The notes under the pieces are model-generated. The model ran no database searches. It saw only the letters and a program-made list of their open reading frames with translations, and was not told where the DNA came from. From positions 434,001 to 498,000 of the forward strand of contig JAGPNK010000005.1 in assembly GCA_020746835.1 (NCBI GenBank): 64,000 bases of DNA, read 5' to 3'. The DNA comes from Stachybotrys elegans (lineage: Eukaryota > Ascomycota > Sordariomycetes > Hypocreales > Stachybotryaceae). The position numbers and the translations under genes were made by a program. This document shows positions 58,701-64,000 of this stretch, piece after piece (the first letter of the stretch is position 1; each line of letters starts with the position of its first letter).

Positions 58701-60231
58701 GCCAGACGCCATCATTGTCCCTCTCAACGTCAACGAGCTGATGGGCCGAGACCTGCCTCAACGGCATCTCGTCCCCACGCCCAGCTCCATCTCAAAAAAC
58801 AACGGCCTCTACTTTCAATTCACATCAGGAAGCAGTGGAACCCCCAAGGGCCGCGTCGTAGAGCACGGCAGCTTCCCGAGCTCGACCATGGTCTACACAC
58901 AGCGCGCACGCCTCAACTATACTTCCCGCGTGCACCAGCTGTCCTCGTACAACTCCGACAGCTCTCTACTAGAGATGCTGGGCGCGCCCATCAACGGCGC
59001 CTGTGTGTGCGTACCCCTAGAGGAAGCCCGCCACGGTGACCTCGCCACCTCCCTCAACCATCCCCGCATCAGCTGGTCTGTCATGACGCCCTCGCTGGCA
59101 AGGACCCTCCCCGTCGACAGTGTTCCCACACTCAGGGCCCTTGTGCTGACCGGAGAAGCCGTCTCGCCAATGGATTTGGCGAGATGGTCGTCACGCTTAT
59201 CCTCGTCTTCGATCCGTCTGGACAATAAATACGGACCATCCGAGGGCTCTATTTTCGCCTACGTGCAACGAAAAGACACGCAGGTCAAGATTCGCGGCCA
59301 GCGCGCCGAGCTCGATGAGATCGAACATCACCTCTTGGCCGACAACAAAATTCGCGGCGTCGTCGTTGTGTATCCCAAGACGGGCCGGTTCAAGGGCCAA
59401 TTAGTTGCATTCGTTTCCTTTGTCGCAGCCCCCGAGAGATCAGAGACGCTGTCTTCTGCGCAAAATGGCGGTCGCGAGGCCGTTTCTTTGTTACCAGAGC
59501 CCGAGGTGCTAGCTGCCTCGCTCAGTGTGCGCCAAGTCAAGACTTCGCTGTCGAGACGGCTGCCTTCCTACATGATTCCAACGATTTGGGTCCCGCTCAT
59601 CTTCATACTGCTCCTCGTCTCTGGCAAGGCGAATCGGCGAGACCTTCTTGGCTGGCTGACTTCTGTCAATCAAGCGACTCTTAGCCTGCTGACAACACTC
59701 GGTCTAAGCCATGATCATGGCTCAAACGTGCTCATGGATAATAAACTGACATTCACACCGGTAGAGGAGGTGCTGCGGGCCATTTGGTCCAAGGTGCTCG
59801 GTTTGCCGGAGGCTCGAATCTCGCTCGACAGCTCCTTTTCTCGGCTGGGAGGCAATTCCATATCAGCCATGCAGGTGGTTAGCCTCGCGCTCATCGCCCA
59901 GCTACATCTTCCCATGTCCGTCATGAACCAAGCCAATGATCTGTTGTCATCGACGGAGTCCATCGAAGATGAAGACCATGTCGCAGTCAAATCGTCCCCC
60001 TTCCAGGCCTGGGTTCAACGGAAACCCGGAACCGCCCAAACGCTCGATCCTGAAACCGTCCTCCTCTTGACCACCTCAGTGCCGACTTTGAATACTGGAA
60101 GATGCGTGAGGGACCGAATCTTGTGCAGGATCCAGTCGGACGGCATGTTGAGATGGATGAGTCCCGCACGACAAAACTTGTTGGTTTTGACAACGGTATC
60201 GACACGCTGGACATCCGCGTTGCCCCTCTAA
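55597..60231 (+). CDS. NRPS fragment: partial A-T-C-A-T, long open frame of a probable pseudogene
   Basis: An uninterrupted frame of 1544 codons overlaps the previous fragment in another frame. It starts inside an A domain (MADIFTALALGGCVYIPPEE), so A1-A4 are lost; A7 is YETSDLSRY and A8 RKDTQIKIHGQRAEI (about 213). The T domain reads LGGGSLS (about 390), with Gly for the usual Asp. The C domain motif is AHYSVYDDW (about 605), lacking the catalytic second His and the Gly. The second A domain has a good A3 FTSGSSGTPKG (about 1074) and A5 KYGPSEGS (about 1211), but A8 RKDTQVKIRGQRAEL follows within about 15 residues, so A6-A7 are deleted. The last T domain is LGGNSIS (about 1417). The tail after about 60,060 is out of frame with the E domain. 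Confidence 0.65.
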   Translation: MLDHSAYTSGVSMADIFTALALGGCVYIPPEEGRLSKSPSAIQKLEANTAILATTVARLPSPHDAPSVKTVFLTGEAPQANGLALWVSHASLANTYNPAGAAIIASVQRPYAPDNTSLSIGHTLPSNSTRLVRTNNRNHRAAVGTVGELLIEGPILTEGYIDNAQKTAESFIYDPGLTLTVKLHSTTTKSQRFYETSDLSRYAEDGSLFYTDRKDTQIKIHGQRAEIGEIEMPVRKFLPTPLDIGTDTTHNPDNGRSELSVYLQPTRLKLRQHSSRPRAIPQSVPSVSSETMLLEVRDKTQVRPAGHMVPSLFVPLSSPPKTQNGKAKRKTLKGVGEGLSAQQRSMYSVRHRTDPQPPSTPAEAALQQLSSSALGISSKQIGADNNFPHLGGGSLSATQLAVATRTHHVVISTQNIFRHSKLSDMARVTHLGDDEQSLGANVMSRNGNDGIGPFSLITQDKQTEALLMELKHTWHLDQDIVEDLYPTAPLQEGLLAATMKARDAYINREVYQIPKNINIDRFTSALESLIHRNSILRTSIAATTSWGSYRAVVQTPEPVARLRVQGLQAHLQTSSYNAVGQLGERLATATILQDAAGRNYFLSTAHYSVYDDWIMDLFWKEMELAVPCPLASFVAHLQNRLRTQAIDDFWREYLSEALPTTFPEPISSLSPSHQPSASESLSHTVYLRHESPASTLPTVIRAAWALLISSYADDRTSDVVFNVMHSGRNADIPDISDIMGPTITTHPVRVRWDDDATVGQFLADVQSNTLDLIPYEHTGLQRISELNADRKASCESNSILVIHPANLAQTDRLGLRRLGSTAGADGHDDSVFLNYGLATECKIDRGAVHVRASYDTNMIPSYQVGRIVNQLDSLIQQLCAAAPHQLVRDLDKLSHADRQKLKELHNQFPDQTVARSLPSVLAQMVAEAPDALAVDSQIGLRLTYAELERLSDIPTHDLVSLGVRPDDRVAWCSGKSPWTVVGLIAIIKSGATAIFLDASHPPSRRRETIEANQPHVILAIPPHDRLFSADDDMPAPDAIIVPLNVNELMGRDLPQRHLVPTPSSISKNNGLYFQFTSGSSGTPKGRVVEHGSFPSSTMVYTQRARLNYTSRVHQLSSYNSDSSLLEMLGAPINGACVCVPLEEARHGDLATSLNHPRISWSVMTPSLARTLPVDSVPTLRALVLTGEAVSPMDLARWSSRLSSSSIRLDNKYGPSEGSIFAYVQRKDTQVKIRGQRAELDEIEHHLLADNKIRGVVVVYPKTGRFKGQLVAFVSFVAAPERSETLSSAQNGGREAVSLLPEPEVLAASLSVRQVKTSLSRRLPSYMIPTIWVPLIFILLLVSGKANRRDLLGWLTSVNQATLSLLTTLGLSHDHGSNVLMDNKLTFTPVEEVLRAIWSKVLGLPEARISLDSSFSRLGGNSISAMQVVSLALIAQLHLPMSVMNQANDLLSSTESIEDEDHVAVKSSPFQAWVQRKPGTAQTLDPETVLLLTTSVPTLNTGRCVRDRILCRIQSDGMLRWMSPARQNLLVLTTVSTRWTSALPL

Positions 60232-60701
60232 TGCGGCCCCCAATCCCGGATAACGGTCTGCTGTACTTCATCTCACGCTTCCTGGCCGCCCAAGACGCGG
60301 CCGTCTTTCGTCATCGCGAACGCACCAAGGTGCTGCTCAATTACCTCGGCTCCGGCCTCCATGGCACAACGCCGACCGCAGGCGCAGCTGCAAAATTCGA
60401 CAAGGAAGACAATGGCAAGGAGGATAGAGGCAAGAGAACATTTTCCGACTCATCCGAGGGTGGCCGGGGGCCGCGCGGTAATCGCGTGCGACGTTTTGCC
60501 CTGTTTGGGATCCAGGTCGCCTGGTGGTTGGATTTGAGCGGAACGGGAGAATGGGTCAGCAAGATCAGATTGAGCGGCGGACTGGGGGTTTTCAAGGCTT
60601 GTTGGAGGGTGGCATATTTCATGGATGGTGGAAGGGCAATGGCATCCGGGGCAAGCGGATACAAACGGCATCATGCAAGGGCGAGATTCCGACTCTTCTA
60701 A
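60054..60701 (+). pseudogene. NRPS remnant, epimerisation-like (E) domain pieces
   Basis: In a different frame from the preceding T domain are LSADFEYWKMREGPNLVQD and DESRTTKLVGFDN, then, after a gap in homology, NGLLYFISRFLAAQ and KVLLNYLGSG. These match successive parts of a fungal E domain (the FEYW box and the FNYLG box), with the middle removed. The frame ends at a stop at 60699-60701. Confidence 0.6.
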
Positions 60702-61312
60702 CCACTCACCGGGTTGGTAGTTGCTCATCATACCTACATGACTTAGATGGGATGCGCATATGATGGAGTTGATCATGGGGGGTCTATTTAAGGTAGTCCT
60801 AATCATGCCTTGTGCAATAATCAAGAGCTACGCATTCACCATTATCTCGAAGCATTTCCCTTCCTTGCGTGGAGGTCGGAATGGCCCATCTAGATTGACG
60901 CAGTATGCATCATGACGACACAGAGAAGATGAAGCACTTTCGCAAGACGGATGACATGACATACTTGACAGACATGAATGCTATACTCATATCAGGCTAG
61001 CATCTGTGGCACTGACGGCTTCAGGGCAGTGCGTCATGTGCTATTGTTAGAGCCAGGCCCACGTCGTGGCATGCTGCGTACAAGCTGACGAAATGCGATA
61101 TGTCCTGGTATGATGCTCCCGATTAGCCGGAACTCTATCTCAGCTCCGCATCACTATCCGCGTCTAGCTCTGTTAGAGCAGGAATTTGGATTCCGTCACA
61201 TCCGTTGACCCGCTAGTTGCGCAACCCTCATTTAAATCCATCATGTGCCCTTCGCTGTCCATCGTCATGGCTTCTTGGTCCTGTACCTTGTGCAAACAGC
61301 TCAATCACAGCC
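60702..61312. other. intergenic, promoter of the phospholipase B gene
   Basis: No gene seen. An AT-rich ATTTAAAT lies near 61,230, about 80 bp before the chosen start codon. Confidence 0.45.
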
Positions 61313-63271
61313 ATGAAGTCTCGTGAAATTCTTCTCCTCCTCGGCGCTGCCGCTGCCCATGCCGATCCCGTCAGCAAACGATACAATCCAGACTACACGG
61401 GAGAACTGGCTATACGAGCATTGCCCAATTCCCCCAGCGGTGGCTATGCGCCAGAAATTGTCGACTGTCCCAGCCGTAGGCCGCGTATTCGTCTGGCCGA
61501 CGGTCTGTCCGATGCAGAATCGGCGTGGGTCGAGAAGCGTCGCAATAACACCATCGACCCCATGCGCGAGTTTCTCATCAAGGCCAATATATCCGGCTTC
61601 AATGCCGGGAGCTACATCGACCGCGCGCAGGATAACGCCACGGCGCTTCCCAACATAGCAATCGCGGTATCTGGCGGCGGCTACCGCGCTCTTATGAATG
61701 GAGCTGGCTTCCTCTCGGCTGCGGACTCGCGAAATGGGGACAATTACACCATCGGCGGCCTCCTCCAGTCTGCGACGTACCTAGCCGGGCTTTCCGGTGG
61801 CGGATGGCTCGTGGGGTCCATGTTTGCCAACAACTTCACGACGATCCCGGACCTGCAGGCCGGAAGCCCCGACTCGCCCGTCTGGAGATTCGATAGATCC
61901 ATATTTGTCGGCCCCCAGGAAAGCGGCATCGGCATCCTCAACACTGCCGATTATTGGAGCACTATTGTTGATGAGGTGGGCGACAAGGCCGACGGCTGGG
62001 AGACGTCCATCACGGACTACTGGGGCCGAGCTTTGTCGTTTCAGCTTGTCAACGCCAGCGACGGCGGACCCGCGTATACCTTCTCTTCCATTGCTGATAC
62101 CGGCAACTTCCAAGACGGCCAGACGCCTTTCCCCATCCTCGTGTCGGATGGCAGAGCGCCTGGCCAGAAGATCATCTCCACCAACGCGACCGTCTACGAG
62201 TTCAACCCCTTTGAACTCGGAACCTGGGACCCAACCGTCTACGAGTTCGCACCGCTGCAGTTTTTGGCCTCCAACTTTAGCAACGGCTCCGTATCCTCCA
62301 ACGGAGACTGCGTCCGTGGTTTTGATCAGATTGGCTTCGTCATGGGCACTTCGTCGTCCCTCTTCAATTCCATCTTCCTTGCCAACCTAACGGCTTCCGA
62401 TAGCGACGTGCCTTCCGTCATTAGGAATGCCTTGGTGGATGTTCTAAACAGATGGAACGCAGAAAACAACGACGTGGCGCAATATGCCCCGAATCCGTTC
62501 CGAGGCTGGAACCCAAACAATGATGACGACGGTGTCGACGATCAAAGTGAGCTCTATCTCGTGGATGGTGGTGAAGATCTTCAAAACATCCCGCTCCACC
62601 CCCTCATCCAACCCTATCGGGGAGTCGACATCATCTTTGCCGTCGACTCGTCTGCGGATACGACGACCAACTGGCCAAACGGCACCGCGATGCGCGCGAG
62701 TTATGACCGTTCCGGCACAGGTATCGGCAACAGCACCTTGTTCCCGCCCGTCCCCTCAGCCGAGACCTTCATCAACCTTCGCCTCAACCAAAGACCTACA
62801 CTGTTCGGCTGTGACGCCAATAACTTTACTCTAACCGGCAACCAGATGGTACCGCCACTAATCTTCTATATACCCAATGCGCCATACACAACTCACAGCA
62901 ATGTGTCCACATTTGACCCCTCGTACTCCATCGCCGAGCGCAACGCAATCATTGAGAACGGATTCAACGGCGCAACGCAAGGAAATGACACCGTGGACAG
63001 TGAATGGTCTATGTGCGTGGCATGCGCCATCTTGAGCCGCAGCTGGTGGAAGGCTGGCGAGGACCCTCCAGAGGCTTGCAATAATTGCTTCGATCGTTAT
63101 TGTTGGAATGGTACAACAGACGACTCTTCAGTGGGCAAATATGAGCCAAACTATATCATTGGTGAAACTTTCGATGTTGAAGGCGAGCAGAATCTTGGAA
63201 ACACACCAGAGATAGGTCTCAGCACTGTCCTTGCCTTATCGCTTTGCGTCATGATTTACTTGGGTCTGTAG
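61313..63271 (+). CDS. secreted lysophospholipase / phospholipase B, GPI-anchored type
   Basis: One exon of 652 aa. The start at 61313 ([17 protein letters not shown]) gives a signal peptide; the in-frame ATG at 61217 would bury it. Catalytic elements of the PLA2_B family are present: [14 protein letters not shown] near residue 119 (oxyanion side), the nucleophile site [13 protein letters not shown] near 158 and the Asp site [15 protein letters not shown] near 420. Many N-glycosylation sequons and a Cys-rich C-terminal part ([22 protein letters not shown]) follow, then a hydrophobic tail ([15 protein letters not shown]) typical of GPI attachment. It removes acyl chains from phospholipids and lysophospholipids at the cell surface. 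Length matches the family. The gene looks intact beside the broken NRPS. Confidence 0.95.
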   Translation: MKSREILLLLGAAAAHADPVSKRYNPDYTGELAIRALPNSPSGGYAPEIVDCPSRRPRIRLADGLSDAESAWVEKRRNNTIDPMREFLIKANISGFNAGSYIDRAQDNATALPNIAIAVSGGGYRALMNGAGFLSAADSRNGDNYTIGGLLQSATYLAGLSGGGWLVGSMFANNFTTIPDLQAGSPDSPVWRFDRSIFVGPQESGIGILNTADYWSTIVDEVGDKADGWETSITDYWGRALSFQLVNASDGGPAYTFSSIADTGNFQDGQTPFPILVSDGRAPGQKIISTNATVYEFNPFELGTWDPTVYEFAPLQFLASNFSNGSVSSNGDCVRGFDQIGFVMGTSSSLFNSIFLANLTASDSDVPSVIRNALVDVLNRWNAENNDVAQYAPNPFRGWNPNNDDDGVDDQSELYLVDGGEDLQNIPLHPLIQPYRGVDIIFAVDSSADTTTNWPNGTAMRASYDRSGTGIGNSTLFPPVPSAETFINLRLNQRPTLFGCDANNFTLTGNQMVPPLIFYIPNAPYTTHSNVSTFDPSYSIAERNAIIENGFNGATQGNDTVDSEWSMCVACAILSRSWWKAGEDPPEACNNCFDRYCWNGTTDDSSVGKYEPNYIIGETFDVEGEQNLGNTPEIGLSTVLALSLCVMIYLGL

Positions 63272-63366
63272 TATTGCAGTTGTCATATTTGCATTCGCAC
63301 TTTGAAGCATTCATACTATCACATCCAATTCAAGAACTTATATCGACACCTCCGCCAAATGTGCTT

Positions 63367-64000
63367 CTATAGCTCAAAGATAGTCAAGACAGCAGCATGG
63401 TCCGAAGTCCATTCATTGTTCTGATGATTCGGCTCCGGCGATGGGTTCCCAATGACAATATCCTCGGAACTCAACACACCCATGCTGCTCTTGTGATAGA
63501 TAAAGTCGATGCGATCCAGAGGCTCTGGTCGGCCGTTGTTCGTCAAGAATATAGGCGACCAAGTGATGCCCTCCTCAGCGACGGGATCGGGGTGGGCGAC
63601 CCGGAAACTATCAACCATTCCGGCGTCGGTGGGATGGATAGATGTCGGCCAAGGAACGTTTGCGTAGCCGCAGTTCTTCTCTCGCAGTGCTTCAGTGTAG
63701 TCTAGGTGAGATGGTGCGTTGAAGTCTCCTAGCAAGATAACTGGAATATTGTCCGAGTTTTCCAAGTCACCTTCCATGGCACTCATGATGTTGATGATCT
63801 GGGGCGTTCGGCCAGACTGCTCTTCGCGCTGCATGACTCTGTCCACACTCATCTGATCAAAGCAAAAGTCATAAGGGCCGTAGGGGTCGTATCCCAGATG
63901 GCCGTTCCACACCTTGACTTGCGAGTCGCTGCCGTCGAGAGCAATCAGTGCAGAGCCGGCGTAGCCCAAGTCAGTGCCGGTGCTCACAATCGGGTAGCGA
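63367..64000 (-). CDS. endonuclease/exonuclease/phosphatase (EEP) family protein, partial
   Basis: The frame runs off the window at its 5' end; 211 codons of the 3' part are visible. EEP landmarks are the VKVWNGHLGYDPYGPY strand, VILLGDFNAPSHLDYTEAL (the GDFN metal/substrate site), EPLDRIDFIYHK and the closing SDHAAVLTIFEL (SDHxxV catalytic His). These enzymes are Mg-dependent phosphodiesterases (DNase I fold) acting on nucleic acids, lipids or sugar phosphates. A YGPY insert after the HL motif is frequent in fungal secreted members. The substrate cannot be told. It is convergent with the phospholipase B gene, 95 bp apart. Confidence 0.85.
   Translation of the reverse strand, partial: RYPIVSTGTDLGYAGSALIALDGSDSQVKVWNGHLGYDPYGPYDFCFDQMSVDRVMQREEQSGRTPQIINIMSAMEGDLENSDNIPVILLGDFNAPSHLDYTEALREKNCGYANVPWPTSIHPTDAGMVDSFRVAHPDPVAEEGITWSPIFLTNNGRPEPLDRIDFIYHKSSMGVLSSEDIVIGNPSPEPNHQNNEWTSDHAAVLTIFEL

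Larger units (their letters stand above)
50290..60701 (+). pseudogene. decayed multimodular non-ribosomal peptide synthetase (whole locus)
   Basis: Pieces of a fungal NRPS lie in order on the plus strand: A-T-C, A-T-C, partial A-T-C, A-T-E, that is four modules. They sit in at least three frames and cannot be spliced into one protein with normal domains. Domain cores are missing or altered (details in the parts below). NRPSs activate amino acids as adenylates (A), tether them to phosphopantetheine (T), condense them (C) and may epimerise them (E). The original product is unknown. The intact ABCC gene next to it suggests a former export partner. Confidence 0.8.

Noticed and set aside
1..64000. 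CRISPR arrays, bacterial operons, tRNA or rRNA genes
   Set aside because: None seen; the gene structure is eukaryotic and no cloverleaf or rRNA-like sequence was noticed by eye.

Overview
The window is nuclear DNA from a filamentous ascomycete, most likely a Sordariomycete of the order Hypocreales. The evidence is short introns with GT/GC-AG borders, a HET-domain gene, a Zn2Cys6 regulator, NmrA-like proteins, a fungal ABCC transporter, NRPS sequence, GPI-anchored phospholipase B, and a long AT-rich block saturated with C-to-T/G-to-A changes of the kind left by repeat-induced point mutation (RIP). The species cannot be named from the sequence alone.

Layout. Positions 1-10 kb hold ordinary accessory genes: a gene end, a secreted TupA-like solute-binding protein, a 5-alpha-reductase family membrane enzyme, a secreted pectate lyase, a small GPI-type surface protein and a large HET-domain protein. 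From 10.4 to 11.7 kb lies a broken MFS transporter. From 12 to 19.7 kb there is a compact set: an FAD oxidoreductase, a Zn2Cys6 transcription factor and two divergent NmrA-like proteins. CCG arrays with 9-bp spacing occur both upstream of the factor and in the promoter shared by the two NmrA genes, which suggests, without proof, one regulatory module.

From 19,971 to 36,660 is a single RIP-degraded, nested retrotransposon island. It is bounded by 203-bp direct LTRs and a perfect 5-bp target duplication (AGAAT). Inside it is a second, minus-strand Gypsy-type element (27,406-35,327) with 366-bp LTRs, plus a less damaged patch with an LTR-like sequence near 24.6 kb. The island ends about 50 bp beyond the stop codon of a small secreted Trp/Cys-rich protein gene.

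From 39.4 to 44.2 kb there are two F-box-type genes placed tail to tail. From 44.7 to 49.8 kb is an intact 12-exon ABCC multidrug transporter (1437 aa as spliced here). Divergent to it, 50.3-60.7 kb carries the remains of a four-module NRPS (A-T-C, A-T-C, A-T-C, A-T-E). Long open frames persist, but frameshifts, internal deletions and lost catalytic residues indicate it no longer makes a working synthetase. The window closes with an intact lysophospholipase/phospholipase B gene and the 3' part of an endonuclease/exonuclease/phosphatase-family gene.

Gene models were built by hand from reading-frame continuity, splice consensus and family knowledge. No alignments or searches were run.
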